In this document: positions 50,207 to 61,603 of the stretch, in pieces
How positions within the stretch are numbered: position 1 is the first letter of the stretch
How the letters are laid out: each line of letters opens with the position of its first letter
Assembly (NCBI GenBank): GCA_002270565.1
Contig: NQMI01000118.1
Span: forward strand, 1-64,000
Origin: Stenocarpella maydis
Taxonomy: Eukaryota; Ascomycota; Sordariomycetes; Diaporthales; Diaporthaceae
Direction of reading: 5' to 3'
DNA: 64,000 nt
Program-made: the position numbers and the translations under genes
The notes under the pieces: model-generated
Told to the model about the DNA's origin: nothing
The model's input: only the letters and a program-made list of their open reading frames with translations
Databases searched by the model: none

Positions 50207-51446
50207 ATGACGCTCTCTAGTGTCGACGACAACGATAAAACTGGAAGGCTCCGGGTAGATCGACGGGAGGATGTGGACATTACACCCTACTGCCCACAGC
50301 GCCCGTACATATCGCACAAGCTGCATGGGAAGGTGAAGGCTGTGGAGAGCATTACGTTTACCATTGAGTCTCACGACCAAGGGCACTGCAGCAACAAGGC
50401 TCACGGGTCCTGGACCTGGTTCGGCGCATATTTATCGAGGCCGCTGGCACGCAACATCGTTGCGCCCAAGGAGATTTTCGCGAACCAAGTGGCAGACTGG
50501 GCTTTCAATGAAACAACCAGAACGTGGACGGCTACTGATGCCGATTTGGATATCCGTGGCATTTTGGCGAGCCTTGGGGCGAACGACACCATCCACTTCG
50601 TCCCCAAGGCCATGTTCAAGGGGTGGCGGAATTAGGTCCGAAGCGCTTCCATCAGTGTCCTGTACGTTAAGAAAGCCGAACCATTGCAGACAGACTCCGA
50701 GACGCAACCACCTTCGCCGAAACCGTTTTATTACGATCACCTGGATATCGATAGCAAAGGAAATCAGGCTCATCTTCCTTCACCCTGGCAAACATGATGA
50801 TCCCTTGTCCTGCCACCTCCAGACAGTGGCACTTGGGAGCCCCAGCCTCCCGGGCTTCGAAGCCCTCTCTTATTGCTGGGGAAGCACGGAAAAGCCCGGA
50901 TCATTAAGTCCGCGAGCCGCACCAAACGACAGCACCGAAGTGCACACCATGAGCATCACAAACAGCTTGGACGAGGCGTTGAGACGCCTGCGCTGGACTG
51001 ACGCATGTCGCCCCCTCTGGGTCGATGCGGTATGCATCGACCAAGGCGACATGGACAACCGCAGCTCTCAGGTGTAGTTCATGGGCGACATCTACTCAGC
51101 CGCAGCCTCGGTAGTCATCTGGCTGGGCGCCAGCGACGCCCTCGCCCTGCTGGCGGTCGAGGTCCTGAGCTCCGAGTTCACCGAGTACCAGGCCTGGAGG
51201 CTCAACAAGAGGGGCCAGATCCCGCTGACTTACTCGGACCAGCGTCCCGGGGAGGAGTGACTGTCGAGATTCATCGAAATTATGAGGAGCCTTTCGCGGT
51301 TCTTCAGCTCCTCCTGGTTCCGCCGTGTCTGGGTGGTCCAGGAAGCGTCATGTCTGCCTGAACCAGCCCGCCGCCACCCTGACGGTACCCCGACGGCACC
51401 TAAAAAGTACCCGGCCGGGGCTACGGGCCGCCTGGTCTGTGTGTAG
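50207..51446 (+). pseudogene. HET-domain protein gene, degenerate (copy 3), abutting the AT-rich block
   Basis: From ATG 50207 an N-terminal domain with ITFTIESHDQGHCSN and SWTWFGAYL (a module seen before HET domains) is followed by LYVKKAEPLQ. After a frameshift near 50756 the HET core continues: GFEALSYCWGSTE, LDEALRRLRW, PLWVDAVCIDQGD, FMGDIYSAAASVVIWLG and FFSSSWFRRVWVVQEA. In-frame stops: TAG 50633-50635, TAG 51075-51077, TGA 51258-51260. The frame ends at 51446, after the conserved WVVQE; the long C-terminal half usual for such proteins is missing where the AT-rich block starts. Confidence 0.8.
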
Positions 51447-51654
51447 AAACGGCCAGCCGTCCGGTTCTGTTTTTAGGAACCTTATTTCTTATCCGAGCCT
51501 GTTTTATGGAGCCTTGTTTCTTATCTCTTATTTCTTTATATAAGCTATAGGGGTAGATCTGATAATCCTTTAAGCTCTATATCCACTTTTTTTATACCCG
51601 GGATATATTATTTACATTCCCTATATAACTATAGTTAAGGATATTCTTAAAATA

Positions 51655-51960
51655 TAAGGTTACTTTCCCTCCTATAAATTTCCCTCTTATAGATTTCCTT
51701 TAGTAGATTTCCCTCTAGTAGATTTCCCTCTAGTAGATTTCCCTCTAGTAGATTTCCCTCTAGTAGGTTTCCCTTTCCTAGTAGATTTCTATCATATAGA
51801 TTCCCCTCCTAGTATATTCCTTTCCTATATTTCCCTTCTATAGATTTATCTTAGTAGATTTCCCTTTAGTAAAGTTTCCCTTGCCCAGTAGATCTCCTCC
51901 TAATAGATTTTCCTCTAGTAGATCTCCCTCCCATAGATCTTCTAATAGATTCCTTCCCGG
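51655..51960 (+). repeat. Degenerate minisatellite, unit about TAGATTTCCCTC(TAG)
   Basis: Runs of TAGATTTCCCTC recur every ~15 bp, best kept at 51710-51775 (about five near-perfect units TAGTAGATTTCCCTC) and degenerating on both sides. A weaker set continues near 52105-52140. Confidence 0.75.
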
Positions 51961-52188
51961 TAGATTTTCCTCCCCCTCCCTAAGACGGATTTCTTACTCA
52001 CTGCTAACGAAGTGTGCCTCTCTGCTAAAAGACATTAATACTAAGTCCTGCTAACTAATTGTTCTTAGCAGTATATAACCTCTGTACTGTTATACTCCCT
52101 TTACCTCCTAGTAGATTCTTTCCTAGTAGATTTCCCTCCTACCTTAATAAACTTCTCTTTCTTAATATATTTCCTTCTAATAGAATTC

Positions 52189-52680
52189 TGTAATGATCAC
52201 ACCAAACCTTTATGGGGTTCAGTAGGTAAACTGTAGGGTTTATATTAGCAGAGCAGCATAGAGGTAATACTTAACTAAGTTGCAGTATACAAAAACACTA
52301 TTCGCGAAGAGAGTATAATCAGAAGCTATAAGGCTATCTAATTAATAGGACTAAATACTTAGATTAACAACTAAAGAGTCTATTTTATAGAAGCTATCTA
52401 TAGTAGTAATAACCATATCCTGATATATTCTAACTCTTTATCTATCCCTAATAATAGATCATATGAATTGCTTATTAATTTGCATAGTTTAGCCTTATAG
52501 TCAGCTAGATCATTCATCAGTCTTATTAGTTCACCCTAGTTAGTAGGTCCCTAACCCTAACCCTAATCATCTAGTGCATTACTATTAACTTAGGCAGGGA
52601 AATATTCCTGGGTCTCTAATGTGGCTGCCTGGGGTTGTCTTCTACAGTAGTTAGCAGCTAATAGGTGCATATTTATAATA
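52189..52680 (-). repeat. LTR of the chromovirus, left copy (3' LTR in element orientation)
   Basis: Begins TGTAATGATCAC and is colinear over about 410 bp with 58693-59104. Shared blocks are GTTTATA, GACTAAATACTT, AAAGAGTCTATT, CATTCATCAGTC and GGTTGTCTTCT. It differs by a ~78 bp extra segment (about 52547-52625) that carries three CCCTAA repeats. Many CA/TA and TG/TA changes separate the copies. Confidence 0.8.
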
Positions 52681-55600
52681 CTATCTCCATTCTTGATTTC
52701 TTTATCACTAAATGTATTTTTATAAGTATTCTAAATTTATCTATATTTTTATTTATACCTTTCCTAATCCATTATATTGGGCAGGGTTATAAAATCCGGC
52801 TTTACAAAGTCATTTTTTATTGACAAATATAAGATTGCTCTTCTTTCCACTATTACTTTAAAAGGCAGTATCATCCTTATGTCCTGTTTGTATTATGAGG
52901 AGTATAATCTTGGTAAGGACTGCTGAGTTACTAATTTAGAGTCTACTTATTACTAGACTAATATTTATCTTAATTTATTGACTTATAATGTTTAGGGCCT
53001 TACCCCTAGCCAACTGAATAAAGTCACTATAGCATACCATTAGTTCGAGGAGGAGCTGAAGACTATAGAGGAGAGGGCTTAATAGCTAGATAAGAAGATC
53101 TTACAGCTCTATAAGTAGAAGCAGATATAATATGAGAAAATAATATATACAATTCATTAGAGCATTAATAATATAAAGGAATTAGAGCATATAGAAAAGA
53201 AAGAGGCTAAAGCTAAGTAAAGGCAAATTGCTAAGGAATCTGCTAAGGTTGTTAGGTAAGGCTCTATTGAGGAGGCTGGTAATATATTGGTATAGGAGGC
53301 TTAGCTATATTCTAAGGGTAAGGTTAGTATTTTCAACTAAAATTCATTAGTCAATAAAAGTATTAGTTAGTCTGAAATTATAGGTATTAGTAATAATGAG
53401 GTTGTACCTATAGGTAGCTCATTAGGTACTTAAAATCTATTAATAAGAAGGGAAGTTTTTATATTATCTTGTTTAACTAGTTATATAGTATTTATTTATT
53501 TTCATTCTCTTTAACTAGTTACTATTAGGGCAACTCTTTTAGTATAATTAACATTTAGGGTATTAGCTTAAGAGGAGTGACTAGTATTATTGAGTTTTCC
53601 TAAGGGTGTGACTAGTTATAGTTGCTAGTTATTAGTACCATTACTAGTCTTCTATTAGTTATTCCTATTATTTTAGCTATATTAAGAACTAGGGTTTATT
53701 ATATAGCTTCATTATAATATTTTATTATAGCTTGCTATATATAGGGCCTTTAGCTGCTTTTCTAGCTTCTAGGGACTATTTTATAGTGCTTTATGTATAA
53801 TACTACTGTAGTATATTATAGCAGTAGGTTAAATTCACTACTAGCTCCTATGTGTTTTCACTAGAGTTATAGACTTTCCATTTAATAAGGTATTCTATTA
53901 TTCCTTAGTATTATTTTAAATCTATATTTATCTCTACTTTATATTCTTTATTATATTGATTAAGGATTTTAATTTATATTTCAAGTTTTATATTCTAAGG
54001 TACTGAGTCGAATGGTAAAATATAAAAAACTAGGTGCTATTTTATTCCTTAAGGTAATAAAAGTTTATAATTAATATCTGATAGTTTTTCTAAAATCCTA
54101 AAAGGGCTGATTTTCTTATAGTTAAGTTTATTACTAAGTTACTTAATTTCAATATTTTAATATATAAGATAAACTTTATCTCCCTTCTTAAGTATTAATC
54201 CCTTAATTCCTTTCTAGTCTATATATTCTATTATTTATTTCTATATCAAAGAAATGTCTTTCTAAATATCTTGTTAAATTTATCTAATTTTTATTGCTTT
54301 TCATTCTATTAATTCTACCAGTATAGTATCTAGTAATAATTTATAGTATGTCTAAGGCTTATATTTATAAAGTGTCAAGAAAGGTAACTATTTAGTTATA
54401 TTAGAGGTTATACTATTGTAGGCGAACTATACTAGTAGTAGTAACTTAACCTAATTATCCTGTAATTAGTTAATATAGTATTAAAGGTATTATTCCATAA
54501 TTTAGTTAATTTATTCCATTTATCTATTTATTTATAAATATAATATTATTCAGAGCTTATATTTTGTTTTAAGTTATTTTATTAGTAACCTCTAGAAGTT
54601 TAATATAAAGAGCTTATATTTATTTAAGATAATTTTATATAGCGTTATATAAATACTTATAATAANAGTTGCTATAATACCTTAATAGCTATGTTCTAAT
54701 ACTTTATATATTTTTTAGAATAACTAATTTTATTTATCTAAATCTATAGGGGTGCTTTAGGTTTAGAAGTTAACTATAATTATAGTATTAAGTTCTTAGT
54801 TAAGGATAAGGCTTCTATGTTCCTAAGTCTTAAATACTATTTATTCTATAGGTGAATCTTTATCCTAATAGTTAGATCTTCTACTAAGTATACTTACTCT
54901 AGCATTCCTAACTTTATTTATATAAATAACCTTAATATTAAATTAAAATTAGAACTTTATATATCTAATTTATGATTTATTAAAAGTTTTAGTTATTATA
55001 AAAGTTATAAGACTCTTATAATTTATATAAAGCTTAATCTATTTTTTGCTCTAATAAGGTAGTACTAATATTCCTAAAATATATATACTATCATTCTAAA
55101 TTCCTTATCTAGTATAGTATATTCAGTTTCTAGTTTTTTTAACTTTTTACTAAAGTTTATAATAATATATATTTTGCTTTAATTATCTTTTTAAGTAAGT
55201 TTTCTACCTATAGTATTATTCAAGATATTTATATATATTTTGAATTCTTTTTTACGGTTTGCTTTTTCTAATATAAGGTCTTTTATAACTTTATCTTTAA
55301 GTATTCAAAAACCTTATTATTCCATTTTTATCTATCAAAATATAAGATCCTTCATTATAAGATCTATATAGGGTTTTATAATATTACTATGTTATATAAT
55401 AAACTGCTTATAAAAGTTAATATATTTAAGAAATGCTCTGATATCTCTAGTATTAATTAGTATTAGCTATTCCTTAATTACTTCAATTTACTTTCTTATA
55501 TCTTAATCTTTCTTAATTTAATTATATATCTAAGGCAGTTAACCTTTTAAAAGTACTACTTATATTTCTTTAATTTTATAAGAAGGTTTATATCTTGAAG

Positions 55601-58600
55601 CTTCTATAGTACTTACTTAATATATTCCTTATAATCTTTAAGAGTCTTAAAGAAGATGAAAATATTATTAAGATAGGTAATAATAAAGATATTTAGGTAT
55701 TTATATAAATTTTAGTTAATTATTTCTGAAATAAAGGTAGTATATTAGTTAATTTGAAAGGTATAATCATTATTTTATAATATCCATAATATATTCTAAA
55801 TAGTATCTTTCATTCTTCTCCTTCTTTAATTTGGATAAGGTTATATTTATACTTTAGGTTAAGTATTGTAAACTATTTTACTCCTTTGAGTTAATCTTAG
55901 CGTTTTTTAATAAAAAGAAGGAAGTATTGGTTTTTAATTATAATATTATTAACTTATTAATAATTAATATATAAGTATAATTAATATATAAGTATAATTA
56001 ATATATAAGTATAATTAATATATAAGCATAATTAATATATAAGTATAATGTATAATTCTTCTTAAGTATAAAGAAGATTAGGTATCATATTGGTAATTAT
56101 AAGGATCTAATAAACCTTTTTTTGAGGTTCTCATTAAGGTATTTCCTAATTGCCTTAAGTTATTCCTTATTAAGTTTATAAATAGGTTTAAATTATAGTA
56201 TAATTCCTTGTTTTAAGGGTATCTTATAATCTCATTATGTATATTATATCATAAAGGTACCTATTTATTTAGCAGACAGCTGGAAGACAAAGATATTAAT
56301 AATCTTTTAAGTAATACTATATTAAGTCTTTCTTAAAATATTTTCTTGAATTTATAATATTCTTTTAGTATTTATATTAGTCTATTTATATTTGTTTCTG
56401 GTCTTTCTTCTCTAAAGTAGATGAGGTATTCCTATATCTACTACTAGTATATAGTATATTAACTGGTTGGTTAGGGCTTCTAAGGGTTAGTTTGCAGCAG
56501 ACTACTATTTTGCTTCTAGGAGTAATGATCTCTTGATTAAATTTAGCCTTTCTATAAGGTGCTTAAAGGGTTTAATCTTTCTCTATTCTCCTTAAGCTAG
56601 GTCTCTTGCCTACTTATAAAGGTATTTATAGGTTTATTTAAGTAAATTATCTGCTTGCTATTCTTAGTAATATAACTCCTTCTTTTACTATTAATTATAA
56701 GCTTTCTTTAATATATATTATTATTCTAAAAGATCTAGCTAATAGTCTAATTAATTCAGGAGTTTGTAATACATAGTTATAAAAGTTTTAAGATTAGTTT
56801 ATAATATATTATATTATAATATCTAGAGTTATAGAAGTAATATATCTTTAGAGTAAGTTAAGTAGACAATTAGTTTCGATATTAATTATTTTATTTCTAT
56901 ATCCTACTTCTATACCTTCTATAATCTTAAGTTTATAGAGTTCTTCCTTCTAATGCTATAAGATTTAATCTCTATTAATAATTCTTAATAATATAAAGTT
57001 GCTCCAAGCGTTACTATTTAATAATATGTTATATATTTTTCTATTAATTTCTGCTTTTAAATTAATATATATATAGCTTTTATAAGTTCCATATAGGGAC
57101 TGGTGGGCTATAATTAACTATTATCCTTCTATAGGCAATCATTATCTTTTCCCTATTCTTATTATTCAAGCATCAAGTATTACTATTGCTAGTTGCATCA
57201 TCATTCCATCTCTTCATGCTAGAGCAAGAGCTTCTTATTAGGATTTTTACATTTATTAGTATCTTATATATGGTCTTTATTATTTCCTTAGGCATTATTT
57301 ATAGTGCCTAAGTAGTCTAAGTTAGTATTATTTATTATTGTATCATATAATAGTCCTTATCTTCCCAGTACTAATTATCTTTCTTATTAAAGTTATTTAG
57401 GGAACTATCTAGAGGCTTCTTTTTCTAAAAGGTATAGTAAGTACTAGTTATTGAAGCAAGAGGTCTAGTTAAGGGTTCTATACTCCAGGCTAGCATATAC
57501 TTCTTTCTTAGGAATAATTAATAAGTTATCCGGATCTTTAGGCTTATTCTTATTAAGATATATTAGATATTCTATATAAAGATTAGGTTAATAAATATAA
57601 GGTATCTTACCTTCTAAGTATACTAGGTATTTCTTATTAAATAAATAGCTATATTATTTAGGCTATTCCCAATATATAGTTATATTAACCTATTATTATC
57701 CTTCTAGAATACGTCTTCATGATTATTTTCTAAGTTAATAGTATTCCTTAGAGAAGTATCCTAGCTTTCTATAATTATAGTATTTTTTTAACTATTATTA
57801 AAGTATCATTATACTGCATTAAGTTCTATAAATCCTAAATAGATATTATAAGTAGTTCCTTATTATCATTATTAATTATTATAGAAGTTGCCTTTATAGT
57901 AGTACTTTTTCCATTATTATATTAATATTAGGGCTTCTATTAGTTTCTACGATTCTTATATTATTACTCTTATTATTATTTCAATAATTAATTGTTAATG
58001 CATATAGCTATAGCAATATATCTTACAAGTTCCTTAGGTCTATCTGCTTTAGAATGCTTATCCTTTATATTCTCTTTAAGTCTTTTATAGAATTAGCTTA
58101 TAAGTACTTTATGACTCTAACTAATATAGGTAGTAAGTTATTTAAAATCGGTAGTATATTTAGAAGTTAAGCACTACTATTTAGGTTATATAAGCTATTA
58201 TTTAGTACTTTATTTTTCATTTAGATTACTAATAATATCATTTAAGGCTTACTTAAAGTTATTATATTTTTTAAATATAGCTTTAGTTTTATTATTTTAA
58301 TTCTTTTTATTATTCTTTGAATAGTTCTTAAAAGTAGGTTTAAACTAAGTAAGAGTATTTTCCTTAAGCTAATATTTAGTAAAATAATCTTATCATAATT
58401 AGTTCTAAACTAAAGTTTACAATACTTAAAGTAGATATAATACTAAGTAAGGAATCCCTAGAGGGTTTCCTTATCTCCCTTATAGGAGCTGAGGTTATCT
58501 ATTTTATAAGCCTTAGCTTATTAAATTATGGAGAGATAATTAATTTCCTCTTAAAGGGCTTTAATTTATAGGGCTATGTCTTAAGTACTTATGCCCTAGG

Positions 58601-58692
58601 CCTATCTATTATTAAAGGAGATAGTTAATATTATATCTTTATATTACTTGATTAGTTACACATATAGCTATTCTAAATAAGAATTATTAAAA
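52681..58692 (-). mobile_element. Internal region of a Ty3/Gypsy chromovirus-type retrotransposon, RIP-inactivated
   Basis: Read on the minus strand (5' to 3' from high to low coordinates). RT motif PFKLTN...FQ lies at about 55770-55715. The RT active-site region reads YLNN at about 55690-55652, where active enzymes have two Asp. An integrase C-terminal segment KKGDKVYLIY...ISPF lies at about 54190-54090. A chromodomain-like YLIKWKVYNSSENT lies at about 53910-53848, followed by a TAG. The order RT, integrase, chromodomain defines a chromodomain Gypsy element. Stops occur in every frame; nothing can be expressed. The part from 53040 to 53340 may hold another decayed insert. Confidence 0.8.
55960..56048 (+). 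repeat. Tandem repeat, 17-bp unit
   Basis: About five copies of AATTAATATATAAGTAT, nearly identical (one copy has GCAT), inside the decayed pol region. Its regularity stands out against the diverged surroundings, so it expanded after most of the decay. Confidence 0.8.
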
Positions 58693-59104
58693 TATAATAA
58701 TTATACTAAACCTTTGTTGGGTTTAGTAAGTAACCTATAGGGTTTATACTAATAGAGTAGTATAAAGATAATACTGAACTAAATTTATAATATATAAAGA
58801 TACTATTTATAAAGACGGTATAATTAGAAGCTATAAGGTTATTTAGTTAATAGGACTAAATACTTTAATTAATAAATAAAGAGTCTATTCTATAGAAGAT
58901 ATCTATATTAGTAATAATTATATCCTTATATATTGTAACTCTTTATCCATCCCTGGTGGTGGAATATACAAACCGCTTATTAATTTATATAGTTCACCCT
59001 TATAGTCAGCTGGACCATTCATCAGTCCTATCGGTCCACCCTAGTTAGTCGCCTAGGGTTGTCTTCTGCGGTAGTCAGCAGCCAATGGGTGCGTGTTCAT
59101 AACA
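58693..59104 (-). repeat. LTR of the chromovirus, right copy (5' LTR in element orientation)
   Basis: 412 bp, colinear with 52189-52680 and ending TTCATAACA (TG...CA termini on the minus strand: TGTTATGAA...). Its last ~150 bp are less AT-rich than the rest, so decay is uneven. No target-site duplication is obvious. Confidence 0.8.
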
Positions 59105-59139
59105 TTTATCTATAGATATATTTTTAATAAGGGCTTATG

Positions 59140-60180
59140 TTCAACTTTAAGCTGCTTTATTAGTAACTTTTAGAAGTTTAATATAAAGAGCTTATCTCTA
59201 TCTAAGATTATTTTATATAGTATTTATAATTCCTTATAATGATTTATAAGAATATATAAGTCCTTCTGCTATACTATCTTTCTTATAAAGCATAAAGTAT
59301 ATATACTTACTTAGTCTATAGACTATTACTAGAATGCTATTATGTAGTACTTTAGTTAAGAGTTTTTATAAGAGCAATAGCTTAATGACAAAATTTAGAT
59401 TAATGAATAATTATATAACTATTACTATTAATAAAGGCTTTAATAATCAATAAGGCTTATATCTTACTATATTATTCTTATTATAAGAGTTATACTTACT
59501 AATAATCTTTTTAATTTTTTCCTAAAGTTAGGAATCTAGTAGTTCCTTTAAATGCTCTTAATAGTGGCTATTATACTCTAGTATCTATAACCTAGTACTT
59601 TATATATTTCCCTAACTAAGTTATTTTATTCTATTATATTTATAAGTGTCTCTTTAAGTTAGTAGTTAATTCTAAGGGTTATATTAAATTCTTAGTTAAG
59701 GATAATGCTTTTATCCTTCTAGGGCTTAAATATTATTTATTCTATAAGTAAATTTATATTTTAATAATAGGTTTTTTACTAAGCATATTTACTCTAGTAT
59801 TCCTAACTCTATCTATATAGATAACCTTCATGTTAAACTATAATAAGAACTCAATATATCTAACTTATTATTTATTAAGTACCTTAGTTATTATAAAAGG
59901 TATAAGATTCTTATAATTTATATAGAGCTTAATGTACTACTTAGCTCTAATAAAGTAGTATTACTATTTCTAAAATAAATATTATTATTATGAATTCTTT
60001 ATTTAGTATAATATATCTTTTCTTTAGGCTACTAAATTTCTTAATAAAGTTTATAATAATATAGGTTCTTTCATAATTATTCTTTTAGGTAAGTTCTATA
60101 TTTATAGTATTATTTAAGGTATTTATATAAACTTTAAATTCCTTTTCCAGTTCTACTTCTGTAGGTATAGGGTTCTGAGG
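59140..60180 (-). mobile_element. Fragment of a second copy of the same chromovirus pol region
   Basis: Sequence from about 59140 matches about 54580-55260 of the internal region. Shared examples are AGAAGTTTAATATAAAGAGC at 59168 and 54597, and CTAACTCTATCTATAT against CTAACTTTATTTATAT further on. It abuts the right LTR, so two copies were nested or tandem. Confidence 0.65.
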
Positions 60181-61014
60181 AGAGAAATAAAATATTAAAC
60201 TTAAGTACTAATGTAAGAAAAGTTCTTTAATATAAATATAATAATTATCTAGTAACTTATTCCTTAATATAATATAAAGTAGGGCTATACTTTATAAAAA
60301 AGTAAGGTATATAGTTATTACTTTAAAATGAGGGGTATATAGGAATAATTAAAAAATAAAAAATAATAAGTTAGTTTAAAGGTTTTAAGAGGGGTTAAAT
60401 CTATATTCTTTATATTTATAAGATAAATAAAGTCGCTTATATATAAACATTATATTATAAATTCTTAAGTTATATTGGAAAACTGATTTTAATTCGCTAA
60501 ATAATGATTTATAAATAATTTTCAAGATTAAGGCTATTAAGATTATAGGACTAAATATATATAAGGCTTATATAAACCCTTTAATAAATATATTATCTTA
60601 TTAGCCTAACTAGCTTTAAAACTATTTAAAGGCTATATTATAGCTATTCTTAATTGTCTTTCTTTTTAATTATATAATTATAATGATAAATTGATAATAA
60701 TTTATAATTAACTTATATTCTTATTACTATTTAATATAAACTTTATCTTAAAGGCTATGATTAATTATAATATATTTAATTAAAATAAAATTATAAACTA
60801 ATTTAAAATATAATAGCATTTTATTTTATTTAAGGACTAAATGATATACTAAATACACTTAATATACTTAATACTAATGAATATTTAAAACGAATAGCAA
60901 AGTTTATAATTTAAAATACTAGCTTCTTTTTTTTTTTTATTTATAAAAGGATTATAATTACTGTTTAAGCATTTAAAATGAAACTAAAAATATTATTCTT
61001 TTTTATAAATAATT

Positions 61015-61049
<35 letters not shown>

Positions 61050-61349
61050 ATTAATTATAAACCTATATTTCTATATAACTTCTTTTACTAAAATATAAAA
61101 ATAAATATAAAAAAAAAAAAAAAAAAAAAATTTTTTTTTTTTTTTTTTTTTATAATTAAACTTATTAAGATTAATAAACTTTTTAATTTAACAGTTAATT
61201 AATATAAATAATAGTTATATTATATATTATTTTTATATTCTTTATTAAAAATATTTTTAATAAAAGTATAGTATAAGAATATTATTATTTAATAATTTAT
61301 TTTTTTTTTTTTTTTTTTTTTTTATTTTCTTTTACTTTTTATTAGGAAT
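60181..61349. repeat. Extremely AT-rich stretch with long A and T homopolymers
   Basis: Contains A28 at 61019-61046, a perfect A22-T21 palindrome at 61109-61151 and T24 at 61300-61323. No coding or repeat homology seen. These runs are adjacent to the U6 gene terminator. Confidence 0.75.
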
Positions 61350-61356
61350 AAAAAAA
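61350..61356 (-). terminator. RNA polymerase III terminator of the U6 gene
   Basis: Seven T residues directly after CTACCAA, the normal oligo(T) stop of Pol III and the source of the U6 3' oligo(U). Confidence 0.8.
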
Positions 61357-61382
61357 TTGGTAGCTTCTCTTTGATTGAGCGT

Positions 61383-61438
61383 CTAGGGGACAAGTTAGTT
61401 TAGGTTAAGAACTTAAATGTCCCTCTTGGTGTGCTTAC
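61383..61438 (-). other. U6 intron 3
   Basis: 56 nt, GTAAGC...CTAACTTGTCCCCTAG, with a perfect CTAAC branch point. Removal joins AAGGATGAC to ACGCTCAATC, the canonical sequence after the internal stem-loop. Confidence 0.88.
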
Positions 61439-61472
61439 GTCATCCTTAGTGCAGGGGCCATGCTAATCTTCT

Positions 61473-61530
61473 CTGCTGGGAGTCAGCATGAATCGAACTC
61501 GGACCTTTAAGAACATCGGGAACTCTGTAC
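61473..61530 (-). other. U6 intron 2, within the ACAGAGA box, with a B-box-like element
   Basis: 58 nt, GTACAG...CTGACTCCCAGCAG. Contains GAGTTCGATTC (61500-61490), matching the core GTTCGANTC of the Pol III B box. Of the tandem CAGCAG acceptors, only the distal AG gives canonical ATACAG|AGAAG; the proximal AG would leave three extra bases. Confidence 0.85.
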
Positions 61531-61551
61531 CTGTATCGTTTCAAATTGACC

Positions 61552-61603
61552 CTAACAATAATTAGTAATTGAAGTTGACCGCGCGGGCAACTAAGCCACT
61601 TAC
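61552..61603 (-). other. U6 intron 1, with an A-box-like element
   Basis: 52 nt, GTAAGT...TTGTTAG with ACTAAT branch region. Includes TGGCTTAGTTG (61598-61588), an exact fit to the Pol III A-box pattern TRGYNNARNNG. Removal joins GGGCATTT to GGTCAATTTG, as in intronless fungal U6. Confidence 0.85.

Larger units (their letters stand above)
51470..61349. repeat. AT-rich RIP-like block of decayed transposons
   Basis: Composition changes sharply to very AT-rich with a glut of TpA and almost no CpG. No ORF over 60 codons is found between about 51545 and 61440. It contains the chromovirus, a second fragment of it, minisatellites and homopolymer runs annotated separately. One base is unresolved (N at 54666). 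Confidence 0.85.

Noticed and set aside
51655..51960. CRISPR-like spaced repeat
   Set aside because: Units are contiguous and degenerate without unique spacers, and the genome is eukaryotic; it is a minisatellite.
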